The notes beneath the pieces are model-generated. The model was not told the origin of the DNA. It was given only the letters and a program-made list of their open reading frames with translations, and did not search any database. A DNA stretch of 64,000 bases, from assembly GCA_964655065.1 (NCBI GenBank), contig CAZZLC010000004.1, positions 124,001 through 188,000 of the forward strand, in the 5' to 3' direction. Source of the DNA: DRPG01 sp964655065 (GTDB lineage: Bacteria; Myxococcota_A; UBA796; GCA-2862545). This document shows positions 1 to 10,375 of this stretch, one piece after another. Each line of letters opens with the position of its first letter. Position 1 is the stretch's first letter. A program made the position numbers and the translations under genes.

Positions 1-758
1 AGCAGGCCATTGTCGACGAAGATGCAGACGAGCTGATCGCCGATGGCCCGATGGAGCAGCGCCGCGGTCACCGACGAGTCGACACCGCCGGACAGCCCGC
101 AGATGACGGTGGCATCACCCACCTTCTCGCGCAGCGCCGCCACCTCGTCGTCGATGAAGGAGCCCGTCGTCCAGTCCCCGGTGGCCCCACAGAGGTCGAT
201 CACGAAGCGACGCACGAGGTCTCGGCCGTGAGCGGTGTGGGTCACCTCGGGATGGAACTGGAGTCCCACCACGCGGCCGTCGTCGGACGCCATTCCAGCG
301 ATCACGTCGCCCGAGCGGGCAGCCACCCGGAACCCCTCGGGGAGCACCGCGACGTGGTCGCCGTGACTCATCCACACCACCGAACCCTCGGCGAAGTCGT
401 CGAACAGCGTGCTGACGCCGGGGATCACGTCGATTCGGGCCAGACCGTACTCACGGGCCGTGCCCCGTCGAATCTCGCCTCCGTGGTGCCGCGCGAGCCA
501 CTGCATGCCGTAGCAGACCCCGAGGACGGGGACGCTGCCCGCGAGCCACCCCTCGTCGAATGGGGGAGCGTCGTCGCCCAGGACACTCGCGGGACCGCCG
601 GACAGAATCACCCCGATCACCTCGGGAGGGAAGCTCTGCGGAGCCGAGTCGGTACAGGGACGGATCTCGCAGAACACACCGAGCTCGCGCACGCGCCGGG
701 CAATGAGTTGCGTGTACTGGCTGCCGAAGTCGAGGATCCAGAGGGTCTGGTGCTGCAT
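1..758 (-). CDS. guaA: GMP synthase (glutamine-hydrolysing), N-terminal half; cut by the window edge
   Basis: Converts XMP to GMP with ATP and glutamine, the last step of GMP synthesis in the cytosol. The start is ATG at 758, preceded by AGGA seven bases upstream, and gives MQHQTLWILDFGSQYTQLIA. A class I glutamine amidotransferase domain follows: nucleophile motif GVCYGMQ with Cys near residue 82, and the His/Glu motif FHPEVTHT near residue 170. The ATP-pyrophosphatase P-loop SGGVDSS lies at about residues 222-228, just before the window ends. About 252 of the roughly 515 residues usual for GuaA are present; the missing part is a window-edge effect and not a deletion. It is the last visible gene of the minus-strand run that begins with the FHA protein at 4199. 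Confidence 0.95.
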   Translation of the reverse strand, partial: MQHQTLWILDFGSQYTQLIARRVRELGVFCEIRPCTDSAPQSFPPEVIGVILSGGPASVLGDDAPPFDEGWLAGSVPVLGVCYGMQWLARHHGGEIRRGTAREYGLARIDVIPGVSTLFDDFAEGSVVWMSHGDHVAVLPEGFRVAARSGDVIAGMASDDGRVVGLQFHPEVTHTAHGRDLVRRFVIDLCGATGDWTTGSFIDDEVAALREKVGDATVICGLSGGVDSSVTAALLHRAIGDQLVCIFVDNGL

Positions 759-812
759 CGGGTCGTCCTGTCGCCGGGGCAGGGGGCGCCCGGGCACGGG
801 GGATTCTGCTCG

Positions 813-1481
813 CTAACGCCGCGCGCGGGCGATCGCGGCCGAGAACGCACCGCCGGTGGCCGCGTCGAGCCGCGCCGTGAGCTCCTGGAGCCGCAGGTCG
901 TCGCGGACTTCGCGGGACGGCTCGACCGGTCCCCGCAGCTCCCGCTCGACCTGCAGTCGTCGGCGGTCGAAGTACACCGACGTGACCTCGGCGAGCACCT
1001 GGTCGCGGAGCTCGACGAGGTCCTGAACCTCTCCGAGCACCCGGATGCGCTCCGTGCTCATCACGAGGTCGCCGAGGTCCCAGTCGAGGCGAATGCGATA
1101 GGTCGCGTCGCGCCCCCGGGAGGCCTGGTCGATCACGGCGGCGTGGTCCGCTCCGGGGAGCAGCGGGTTGCCCTCGACGTCGACGTAGACGAATCGCTGG
1201 TCGTCGCCATCGGTGAACCGCCACTCGACCGACGTTCGGGGGAGCATCGCGAATCGCGTGGACTGGCGCAGCCAGCGCCGAATCTGCTCGGGGCTCACCT
1301 GGGCGTGTCGGCTCGCCCAGCGCTGGACCTCGGCCACGGTGGGCTCGTGCTCGAACGCCCGGAGGACGTCCTCGACCGATGGGGTGGGACCCGACAGCCG
1401 GATCTCCGACGGGGGAAGCAGCTCCACCGGAGGTGGATTCGCGACCGCCAGACCTTCGAGCAGGGCGAGCAGGGCGATCAA
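813..1481 (-). CDS. exported protein of unknown function
   Basis: A 222-residue protein that I do not recognise. The proposed TTG start at 1481 overlaps the TGA stop of the gene upstream (TTGA), suggesting translational coupling. The first 14 residues form a short hydrophobic stretch (IALLALLEGLAVA) followed by a proline-rich segment, which looks like a signal peptide. The body has no transmembrane segment, and its C-terminal third is charged and probably helical (YFDRRRLQVERELRG, then LTARLDAATGG). A longer in-frame extension to 1940 exists but has the arginine-rich look of a shadow of the neighbouring gene, so I left it out. It sits between the Asp-box protein and guaA and is probably cotranscribed with the former. 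Confidence 0.6.
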   Translation of the reverse strand: MIALLALLEGLAVANPPPVELLPPSEIRLSGPTPSVEDVLRAFEHEPTVAEVQRWASRHAQVSPEQIRRWLRQSTRFAMLPRTSVEWRFTDGDDQRFVYVDVEGNPLLPGADHAAVIDQASRGRDATYRIRLDWDLGDLVMSTERIRVLGEVQDLVELRDQVLAEVTSVYFDRRRLQVERELRGPVEPSREVRDDLRLQELTARLDAATGGAFSAAIARARR

Positions 1482-2446
1482 GGCGCGCTCCCCGCGGAGC
1501 AGCCGAGCGCGAGGAGCTGGGCTTCCACCTCGGCGAGGTCGAGCTGACGGAGAGCCTCGGCGAGGGGGGAGGGGGCGACCGGCCGTCGTGCGAGTCGGTC
1601 CCGACGATCGACGAGCAAGGCTGCGTGGCCTCGCACCGCGCGCTGGCGGCGCAGGTTCCGCCGGGCCAGCCGGCGCTGCGCCCCGGGACCCCCGGAGCCG
1701 TCGAGCAGCACGGCGCCCGAGACCAGGATCTCCGACGGGTCCCGCCTGCGACGGGGGGTCCAGGTGAAACCGACCTCGATCGTGGTCCGGGCTGCGTCGA
1801 GCGCGGACGCGGCGCTCGCCTGACCTGCGGCGTCGCGACGACGATGCCGCTCGAGCACCAGCGAGAGCTCCGGTAGGGATTGCCGCGGCGAGCTCCACCG
1901 CGCGGGTGGGACCTCGTTTCGGGACTCGCAGGCCGCCCACGGCGCGGGCCCTTGCGCACGGCCCGGCTGGTCGCTGCGGAACAGGCCCCGCGGGGTCAGC
2001 ACGAGGGTCACCCCGGGCCCGTGGGCGACCGCGAGCGTATCGGAGGGCGCGCCCGGGGGCACCCTCCGCGCCCGAGCCCTCGACCAGGGACCGTGCTCGA
2101 GCTCACCCTGCACGTCGTCGACGATGGCGGCGCGAGCCTCGTCGATGGCGGCGGGGTCGGTTTCTTCGGCGAGGTCGTCCAGCCGGTCACGGATCCGGTC
2201 ACGCACCTCGGCCTCGGGATCGTGCCCGCGACGCCGCCGCCAGGTGACCCCGCCGTCGAGGCTCGCGAATCGGTGACCGGTGGCGGTCGTCACCACCCAC
2301 CGCCCGGTCTGCCGGTCGATCGCCACGTGGGTCAGCCGCGCTCCCGTGGGAGGCCCCAGGACGGGAGACCACGACGGTCCGGCATCGGACACGGACGAAG
2401 CGTCGGACGCCCGAGAGAGCATCGTGAAGAGGATGAACAGCCACAT
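1478..2446 (-). CDS. exported protein with an Asp-box (BNR-like) motif
   Basis: A 322-residue protein of unknown role. The N-terminus has a short hydrophobic core (MWLFILFTMLSRASDA) that suggests export. Near residue 67 it has SLDGGVTW, which fits the Asp-box pattern S-x-D-x-G-x-T-W of BNR/sialidase-type beta-propellers, and other stretches (VTLVLTPRGLFRS) also read like propeller strands. Only one clear Asp-box was found, so a sialidase activity is not supported. A charged helical insertion lies around residues 75-115. There is no obvious Shine-Dalgarno before the ATG at 2446. It lies 71 bases downstream of the receiver-domain regulator and overlaps the next gene by four bases. Confidence 0.65.
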   Translation of the reverse strand: MWLFILFTMLSRASDASSVSDAGPSWSPVLGPPTGARLTHVAIDRQTGRWVVTTATGHRFASLDGGVTWRRRRGHDPEAEVRDRIRDRLDDLAEETDPAAIDEARAAIVDDVQGELEHGPWSRARARRVPPGAPSDTLAVAHGPGVTLVLTPRGLFRSDQPGRAQGPAPWAACESRNEVPPARWSSPRQSLPELSLVLERHRRRDAAGQASAASALDAARTTIEVGFTWTPRRRRDPSEILVSGAVLLDGSGGPGAQRRLARRNLRRQRAVRGHAALLVDRRDRLARRPVAPSPLAEALRQLDLAEVEAQLLALGCSAGSAP

Positions 2447-2518
2447 CGAGGGCCAGGTACCGGACGCGCGGTGGAGCGCCGAGGAAATCCGGAGGGGGAA
2501 GTGCCCTGGCCGGGGGAC

Positions 2519-3133
2519 CTACTCGCTGCGGAGTCGGCGCTCGATGACCTCGAGGAGCGTGTGGAGCTTGACCGGCTTCTGCAGGACCTCGTCGAACGCC
2601 TCGCCCACGCGCTCGTCGATCTCGTCGAGCATGGTGCAGGCGAGCAGCACGACGCCGCGTGTATCGGGTTGTGCACGCAGCCAGGTCGCGAGCCCGAGAC
2701 CGTCGAGCCTCGCCACCCGAGGATCGCAGAGGACGACGTCCGGCCGGTACCTGCCGATGTGGTAGCCCGCCTCGAAGGGCGTCGTGGCGACCGCGATGTC
2801 GAAGGGTCCCTTCGCGGTGAGGTACTCCCGCACGGTGTCCGCGAAGGCCGCGTCGTCGTCGACGATCACGATGGTCGCCTCTTCGGCGTCGCCGCGCCAG
2901 AACTGACGGGGAAGCGGGAAGCCGTGCTCCCCGGCAAAGGCGGCGACCTCGCTCTGCGCGATGCGCCGGTGGCCCCCCGGAGTGCGGTGCGCCTTGAGCC
3001 GCTGGGCGTCGATCCAGTTCACGATGGTCGGGACCGAGACCCCGAGGAACTGCGCCACCTGGTGGGTGGTGAAGTAGACCTCGGATCCTTCGTCGCGACC
3101 TGACTCGCCGTCCCGGTCGGAGCGCCGCCCCAC
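2519..3133 (-). CDS. DNA-binding response regulator, HTH first and receiver second
   Basis: A 204-residue regulator with an unusual domain order. Residues 20-60 form an excisionase/MerR-like helix-turn-helix (TTHQVAQFLGVSVPTIVNW, then RTPGGHRRI). Residues 86-204 form a CheY-like receiver with all key residues visible: acidic cluster D92-D94, phosphoacceptor D137 in VVLCDPRV, T167 and K186 in LQKPVK. Most response regulators have the receiver first. The start is GTG at 3133, ten bases after the stop of the FHA gene, with which it is probably cotranscribed. No histidine kinase is adjacent, so its phosphodonor is unknown. It may answer to the Ser/Thr kinase network read by the FHA protein. Confidence 0.85.
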   Translation of the reverse strand: MGRRSDRDGESGRDEGSEVYFTTHQVAQFLGVSVPTIVNWIDAQRLKAHRTPGGHRRIAQSEVAAFAGEHGFPLPRQFWRGDAEEATIVIVDDDAAFADTVREYLTAKGPFDIAVATTPFEAGYHIGRYRPDVVLCDPRVARLDGLGLATWLRAQPDTRGVVLLACTMLDEIDERVGEAFDEVLQKPVKLHTLLEVIERRLRSE

Positions 3134-3143
3134 GGTTGCCCGA

Positions 3144-4199
3144 TCAGTCGAGAATGCGGAACCGGAAGAAGGTCTCGCCGATGATGACCTCTTCGCCGCC
3201 GAACAGCCGACGCTCGGTGATCAGCTCGCCGTTGACGAGCGTTCCGTTCGCCGACTTGTTGTCCTCGATATAGAAGTTCGGACCACGACGATAAAGCTTG
3301 CAGTGGTAGCGCGACACCTTGGAGTCGTTCTTCACCTGCACGTCGTTGTCGCGGCCACGGCCGAGCGACATGATCTCGTTGGTGAACGGGTAGATCTGCT
3401 CGTCGGCGGTGCCCTCCTGGTAGAGGAGGACCGCGCGGCGGGGCTTGTCCTTGTCCACGTCGCCCAGCCCGAGGTCGTGACCGGGGTCGGCGTTCGCGTC
3501 GAGCAGGTCGAGCTCCGAGACCTCGAAGCCGTCGTTGCCCATGCCGTCGTCGTAGCCACCCATGTCGACGTGGTTGCCGTGATGGTCGTCCATCATGTCG
3601 CCGGCGTCACCCGCGTCGTAGCCAGGCTCGGGGAGGAGCCCGAAGTCCGAGTCCTGGTGATGGCTCTCCACGTCGTCGTAGGCGCTGTTGTAGTCGGCCG
3701 GCGCCGGCGTGGCGGCCATGGGCGGGGGCTCCGAGGCACCGTTGGCGAGTACGCCGGCGGAGGTGCCGAGCTCCTGCCAGCGCGACAGTGCACTCTCGAA
3801 CTTCTCCCGCTGGACGTCGAGCTCGGCGACGAGCGACTCGGTGCGGTCCACGACCGACTTGAACTCGCTCGCCTCGGCCTGGAACTTGTCGTCGTCCAGG
3901 TCGCCGATCGCGAGCCGCAGCTCCAGCTCCTCGAGCTTGAACTGGGATTCCTTGGACGAGTCGAGCGCCTCGGCGCGCTGCCGCCGCAGGTCCTCGATGA
4001 CGGCCTCGATGTCGGTCATGAGCGGAATCAGCTCGCTGACGACCTCCATCGACTTGGACTCGTTGTCCGCGACGACCTTCTGCACCACCGCAGCCGCGAA
4101 CTTGCCGGACTGCTCCTGGGCCTTTGCGATGAAGCTCTGGTACTTGTCGAACTGGTCCACGCGCTCGGAGAACTGGGCCAGCAGCTCGGCTTGTTCCAT
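3144..4199 (-). CDS. FHA-domain protein with an N-terminal coiled coil
   Basis: A 351-residue cytoplasmic protein. The first 150 or so residues are acidic and helical with heptad-like spacing (coiled coil). A Gly/Asp/His-rich linker follows, and residues 262-351 make a canonical forkhead-associated domain with SLGRGRDNDVQV, SRYHCKLYRR and NKSANGTLVNG, the last carrying the SxxH/NG phosphothreonine-binding signature. FHA domains bind phosphothreonine peptides, so the protein probably docks on targets of Ser/Thr kinases. I chose ATG at 4199, which has GAGGATGG just upstream; a TTG at 4268 would add 23 residues. It heads the minus-strand run into the HTH-receiver gene. Confidence 0.88.
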   Translation of the reverse strand: MEQAELLAQFSERVDQFDKYQSFIAKAQEQSGKFAAAVVQKVVADNESKSMEVVSELIPLMTDIEAVIEDLRRQRAEALDSSKESQFKLEELELRLAIGDLDDDKFQAEASEFKSVVDRTESLVAELDVQREKFESALSRWQELGTSAGVLANGASEPPPMAATPAPADYNSAYDDVESHHQDSDFGLLPEPGYDAGDAGDMMDDHHGNHVDMGGYDDGMGNDGFEVSELDLLDANADPGHDLGLGDVDKDKPRRAVLLYQEGTADEQIYPFTNEIMSLGRGRDNDVQVKNDSKVSRYHCKLYRRGPNFYIEDNKSANGTLVNGELITERRLFGGEEVIIGETFFRFRILD

Positions 4200-4319
4200 C
4201 GAAATTCCATCCTCGGGACGGGCCTGGTCGAAGTCGGCCGGGTCGGCTTCGCGCGAAAGCGCGGTCAAACCGGAAAACAGCTTCGCGCGACGCGCGACGG
4301 GGGTCCGGTGGCACGCCTA

Positions 4320-4348
4320 TAGCTACCGGACCAGCGGTTCGTGGTCAA
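4320..4348 (-). promoter_or_regulatory. possible sigma-70 promoter for the FHA gene
   Basis: Read on the minus strand, TTGACC (4348-4343) is separated by 17 bases from TAGCTA (4325-4320). The -35 matches five of six consensus positions and the -10 is weak. It lies about 120 bases before the ATG at 4199, in the non-coding gap after dnaB. Inference from sequence only. Confidence 0.35.
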
Positions 4349-4457
4349 GGTGACACAGTTGTGGGCCAGAGTCACCCGTCGCGGAACCGGAGGGAACCTG
4401 ACCGCGACGCCAGATCGGAGAAGGGCCGTTCCGACGTCGCCCCAGGCGACGGCGGCG

Positions 4458-5798
4458 TCACAAGAGCAGATCGTCGTCGATGAAGTTGTCGAAGCGGGTG
4501 AACTGCCCCTGGAACGCGAGCTTCACGGTTCCGGTCGGACCATTGCGCTGCTTGGCGATGATCACCTCGGCGAGTCCACGGTCCGCCGACTCGGGGTTGT
4601 AGTACTCGTCGCGGTAGATGAAGAGGATCACGTCTGCATCTTGCTCGATCGCCCCCGACTCCCGGAGGTCGGAGACCAGCGGTCGCTTGTCCTGGCGCGA
4701 CTCGACACCCCGGTTGAGCTGAGAGAGCGCGATCACCGGACACTCGAGGTCCTTGGCGAGGCCCTTGAGGCCTCGTGAGATGGCGGAGATCTGCTGCTCG
4801 CGCGAGGCCCGTGGATCGTCGCCCTTCATGAGCTGGAGGTAGTCGATCACGACGAGGCCCAGGTTGCCGTGCTCGGCATGCAGGGCGCGGGCGCGTGCCT
4901 GGAGATCCCCGATCGACAGGCCCGGCGTGTCGTCGATGTGAACGTGCGTCTTGCGGAGCGCCTCGGACGCGTCGAGGAAGCGCTCCCAGTCCTCCGTGTC
5001 GAGGGAACCGGTCCGGACACGACCTGCTTCCACCAACCCGTAGCAGCAGAGCATGCGGGTCACGAGCTGACCGCGGCTCATCTCGAGGGAGAAGATCGCG
5101 ACGGGCAGCCCCTCGAGCAGAGCCACGTTCTGGGCGATGTTGAGCGCGAGCGCGGTCTTGCCCATCGCCGGGCGCGCAGCCAGGATCAGCAGGTCGGTGG
5201 GGTGGAGTCCCGCGAGCTTCTTGTCGAGATCGACGAACCCCGTGGTCGCCCCGGTGGTGGTCCCTCCCTCTTGGGAGAGCTTCTCGATGCGGATCAACTC
5301 CTCGTCTACGACGAGGCTGATCTGGTGCCAGGTCTGACGGCCGCGCCCCTGCCCGATGGTGGCGAACTCCTTGGCGGCCCGCTGGAGCAGGTCGTCGACG
5401 TCCTCGGGCTGCTGGTAGGCCTCCTCGGCGAGCGTGTGCGACGCCCGAATGAGGTCCCGCAGGACGCTCTTCTCCTTGACGATCCGCGCATAGTGTACGA
5501 GGTTCGTCGTGGACGGGGCGAACTGGGGCAGCTCGGTCACGTAGGCGACGCCACCGTACTGCTGGGCCTGGCCCAGGCGACCCACCCGCTCGCTCACCGT
5601 GACGAGATCGATGACCTCGCCCCGACCCTGCATGTCGCCGAGCAGCGCGTACAGCGCTCCGTGCTCGGGACGGTGGAAGTCGTCGGTCTTGACGACCTCA
5701 CCGACCGCGAGGAGCTCGTCGGGCTGTTGCAGCAGGCCACCGAGCAAGGCGCGCTCGGCGTCCACCGACTGGGGGAACGGACGGTCCCGCGGATCCAC
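4458..5798 (-). CDS. dnaB: replicative DNA helicase DnaB
   Basis: A 446-residue hexameric helicase that unwinds DNA ahead of the replisome. The N-terminal helical domain begins with FPQSVDAERALLGGLL, typical of DnaB. The RecA-like motor has Walker A ARPAMGKT at residues 208-215, a Walker B region VVIDYLQLM, and the SQLNRGVE and SDLRESGAIEQDAD motifs. The length matches the family. The start is GTG at 5798, eight bases after the rplI stop; the order rpsF-rplI-dnaB is the widely conserved one. No intein or insertion is seen. Confidence 0.97.
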   Translation of the reverse strand: MDPRDRPFPQSVDAERALLGGLLQQPDELLAVGEVVKTDDFHRPEHGALYALLGDMQGRGEVIDLVTVSERVGRLGQAQQYGGVAYVTELPQFAPSTTNLVHYARIVKEKSVLRDLIRASHTLAEEAYQQPEDVDDLLQRAAKEFATIGQGRGRQTWHQISLVVDEELIRIEKLSQEGGTTTGATTGFVDLDKKLAGLHPTDLLILAARPAMGKTALALNIAQNVALLEGLPVAIFSLEMSRGQLVTRMLCCYGLVEAGRVRTGSLDTEDWERFLDASEALRKTHVHIDDTPGLSIGDLQARARALHAEHGNLGLVVIDYLQLMKGDDPRASREQQISAISRGLKGLAKDLECPVIALSQLNRGVESRQDKRPLVSDLRESGAIEQDADVILFIYRDEYYNPESADRGLAEVIIAKQRNGPTGTVKLAFQGQFTRFDNFIDDDLLL

Positions 5799-5806
5799 GG
5801 AGCCCG

Positions 5807-6253
5807 TCAGGTCGCGCGGATCACGTAGACGCGAACGTTCGCCGTCACGTCGCGGTGCAGGCGAATGGGCACCGTGAACAGGCCGATGTTCTTGATGGGG
5901 TCGTCGAGCTGGATGGTGCGGCGATCGATCTCGATGCCCTCGTCGGCCAGCGCCTGCGCGATGTCGCGGTTGGTGACCGAGCCGAAGAGCTTCTCGTCCT
6001 CGCCGGTCTCGCGACGGATCGACACCGCCGTCGCTTCGAGCTTCTCGGCGAGCCCCTGCGCTCCGGCGAGGTTCTTGCGACGGATCGCCTCTGCGACGCG
6101 CTGCTGGTGCTCCGCCTCGCGGACAGAGCCCTCCGACGCCGGGACCGCGAGGCCTCGAGGGATGAGGTAGTTGCGACCGTAGCCCGGCTTTACGCTGACG
6201 ATGTCGCCAGCGTCACCGAGCTGGGCGACCTCTTGCTTCAGGATGACGCGCAT
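5807..6253 (-). CDS. rplI: 50S ribosomal protein L9
   Basis: A 148-residue L9. The N-terminal signature (MRVILKQEVAQLGDAGDIVS then KPGYGRNYLIPRGLA) is followed by the long connecting helix around residues 45-80 and the C-terminal rRNA-binding domain. It lies seven bases after the rpsF stop and eight bases before the dnaB start. In most bacteria rpsR sits between rpsF and rplI; here there is no room for it. Confidence 0.97.
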   Translation of the reverse strand: MRVILKQEVAQLGDAGDIVSVKPGYGRNYLIPRGLAVPASEGSVREAEHQQRVAEAIRRKNLAGAQGLAEKLEATAVSIRRETGEDEKLFGSVTNRDIAQALADEGIEIDRRTIQLDDPIKNIGLFTVPIRLHRDVTANVRVYVIRAT

Positions 6254-6260
6254 GGGGTCC

Positions 6261-6761
6261 TCACTCGCCTTCGGCGGCGGGTCGGGGGGATTCCGGGGGC
6301 GGCGACCGGTCCGCCTCGCGGTAGTTGTCGTACGACTCGCTCTCGAGGGCCGCCCGCTCCGCCTCGAGGCGCTCGCGCTCGGCCTGCTCCTCGGCCCGCC
6401 GACGCTCCTCCTCCTCGCGCTGGGCCCGCTGCACCGCCGCCTCCTCGATGCGCGTGGGGACGTCGACGGCGTCCGCGAGGCGAACGGTCATGAAGCGGAT
6501 GATGCCGTCCTCGATGCGCATGCGGCGCTCGAGCTCGGCGATCGAAGCGGCACTCGCGAGGTAGTTCATGCGGACGAAGTGACCGCGGAGGTGCTTGGCG
6601 ATCGGGTAGGCGAGCTTGCGGCTCCCCCAGTTCTCCCGGTCGAGGATGTGGCCACCTTGTTCGGTGACGACTCCCTCGAACTTCTCGGCCAGCGACGACA
6701 CCCCGGACTCTTCGATGTCCGGGCGGACGATCACGATCGTCTCGTATTCGTGGTGAAGCAC
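6261..6761 (-). CDS. rpsF: 30S ribosomal protein S6 with a charged C-terminal extension
   Basis: A 166-residue S6. The core covers about residues 1-100 (HHEYETIVIVRPDIEESG; NWGSRKLAYPIAKHLRGHF; RIEDGIIRFMTVRL). Typical S6 ends near here; this one continues with about 60 residues of a highly charged Glu/Arg helix (REEEERRRAEEQAERE) and an acidic Ser/Pro tail. I chose GTG at 6761 with a GGAGAA Shine-Dalgarno nine bases upstream; an in-frame codon at 6836 would lie inside the hppA coding end. It is the first of the S6-L9-DnaB set. Confidence 0.95.
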   Translation of the reverse strand: MLHHEYETIVIVRPDIEESGVSSLAEKFEGVVTEQGGHILDRENWGSRKLAYPIAKHLRGHFVRMNYLASAASIAELERRMRIEDGIIRFMTVRLADAVDVPTRIEEAAVQRAQREEEERRRAEEQAERERLEAERAALESESYDNYREADRSPPPESPRPAAEGE

Positions 6762-6780
6762 AGGTTCTCCAGTGAGCCGC

Positions 6781-8916
<2,136 letters not shown>

Positions 8917-8954
8917 TTGAAACTCTCCCCGCGGGGTGCCGCACCCCGCCTCGT

Positions 8955-9557
8955 TCAATCGGTTGAAGGCTCACCGTCGGCGCCGCGACCCGTGCGCCGG
9001 ACGTTGAAGCGGTTCATCGCGGCCCGTGGGCCATCCGCGAGCACGGCCTCGACGACATCGGCCGCGTGGTCGACGTGGTCGGCGAGGGCGTCGGCCTCGT
9101 GCGTGGACCACCTGCCCAGCACGTAGTCGGCCACGTCCCAGCCTTCGGGAGGGCGGCCCACTCCGAACCGGACCCGTGCGAAGTCCGCACCGCCGAGCTG
9201 GGCAACGAGGTCGCGCAGTCCGTTGTGGCCGCCGTGCCCGCCGCCAACCTTGACCCGAACGTCGCCGAAGGGGAGGTCGATCTCGTCGTGCACCACGAGC
9301 ACGTCCGTGCGCTCGACCTTGTAGTAGCCGCGCAGCGACGACGCCGGATGCCCGGACCGGTTCATGAACGACTGGGGCTTCGCGAACACCGCGCCCACGG
9401 AACCGACGCGACCCTTGCCCACCAACGCGTTGAACTGGCGCTTGTCGCAGACGAACCCCTGTCGCTCGGCCAGACGGTCGACGACGAGGAACCCCGCATT
9501 GTGGCGCGTGCGTTCGTATTGGCGGCCGGGATTGCCCAGGCCCAGGACGAGGTGCAT
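8955..9557 (-). CDS. pth: peptidyl-tRNA hydrolase
   Basis: A 200-residue cytosolic enzyme that frees tRNA from stalled peptidyl-tRNA. The N-terminal signature LVLGLGNPGRQYERTRHNAGF contains the catalytic His in HNAGF; PQSFMNRSG and VVHDEIDLPFGDVRVKVGGG are also typical, and GGHGGHNGLRD completes the family pattern. The length is normal. It sits 13 bases after the L25 gene, the common rplY-pth arrangement. Confidence 0.97.
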   Translation of the reverse strand: MHLVLGLGNPGRQYERTRHNAGFLVVDRLAERQGFVCDKRQFNALVGKGRVGSVGAVFAKPQSFMNRSGHPASSLRGYYKVERTDVLVVHDEIDLPFGDVRVKVGGGHGGHNGLRDLVAQLGGADFARVRFGVGRPPEGWDVADYVLGRWSTHEADALADHVDHAADVVEAVLADGPRAAMNRFNVRRTGRGADGEPSTD

Positions 9558-9570
9558 CGTGGCCTCGGCG

Positions 9571-10143
9571 CTACTTCTTCTTGGGGGCGCGGGCCTTCTT
9601 GCCGTAGACGTGCATCACCTGGAAGTCGTTGTCGGCAACGAGGCGAACGCCGTCGGGCATCGGGATCTCGCTCGCCATGATCTGGTCGCCGATGTCGAGC
9701 GGCGTGATGTCACAGACGAGCTTCGAGGGGATGTGGTCGTAGCGGCACGCGACCTTGATCTCGCGACGCACGATGCGCAGGCGACCACCGAGGACCGCAC
9801 CCTTCGGGCGACCGGTCGCCTCGAGCGGCACCATGACCTCGATCTCGGCCTCGGGGTCGACAGCGTAGAAGTCGACGTGGAGGAGCTCGCGGCTCAGGGG
9901 GTGCCGCTGGACCTCGCGCACGAGGCACGGCGTGGCCTGGCCGTCGACGGTGACCTGCACCACCGTGTTGCGGTCGCCGGTGGCCTTGAAGAGGCCGAGC
10001 AGCTCATCGGGATCGAACTCGAGAGCCCTCGGCTCGGTCTTGGGCCCATAGAGGACGCCCGGGAGCTTGCCAGCGGCGCGAGCCTTGCGGGCCCAGCCCT
10101 TCCCGGTGGTCTCGCGAGAAACAACGTTCAGGGTCGTGTCCAT
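9571..10143 (-). CDS. rplY: 50S ribosomal protein L25 / general stress protein Ctc
   Basis: A 190-residue L25 of the long TL5/Ctc type. The 5S rRNA-binding N-terminal domain (residues 1-92, including ARKARAAGKLPGVLYGP) is followed by a beta-rich C-terminal domain (ATGRPKGAVLGGRLR; SKLVCDITPLDIGD) and a basic tail ending KKARAPKKK. I chose ATG at 10143 (MDTTLNVVSRETTGKG); the longer frame to 10434 is low-complexity and overlaps the terminator. It lies downstream of prs, as in many genomes. Confidence 0.95.
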   Translation of the reverse strand: MDTTLNVVSRETTGKGWARKARAAGKLPGVLYGPKTEPRALEFDPDELLGLFKATGDRNTVVQVTVDGQATPCLVREVQRHPLSRELLHVDFYAVDPEAEIEVMVPLEATGRPKGAVLGGRLRIVRREIKVACRYDHIPSKLVCDITPLDIGDQIMASEIPMPDGVRLVADNDFQVMHVYGKKARAPKKK

Positions 10144-10294
10144 GTCCTTCCACTCCGGACGGTGTCGTGGCCGACCGGGTTCGGGCCATGGGGTGATCGA
10201 GAGCTCGGATGGGGCTGCACCACGGCAGTTCCCCATCCCTCGGACTCGACGGGTCCACCATGGCAGGGGACCGGGACGGCGCAGGAGCACACAA

Positions 10295-10328
10295 TGAAAA
10301 CGCCCCGGAACCACTATGGGTCCAGGGC
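10295..10328 (-). terminator. rho-independent terminator after prs
   Basis: On the minus strand GCCCTGGACC, loop CATAGT, then GGTTCCGGGGC forms a stem of about ten pairs with one mismatch and one bulge, followed by GTTTTC. It lies 48 bases past the prs stop and separates prs from rplY. Confidence 0.6.
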
Positions 10329-10375
10329 AACGGTCGGGGTCTATCGGGCGAGCTCGCGATACGCAAGCTCGTTGT

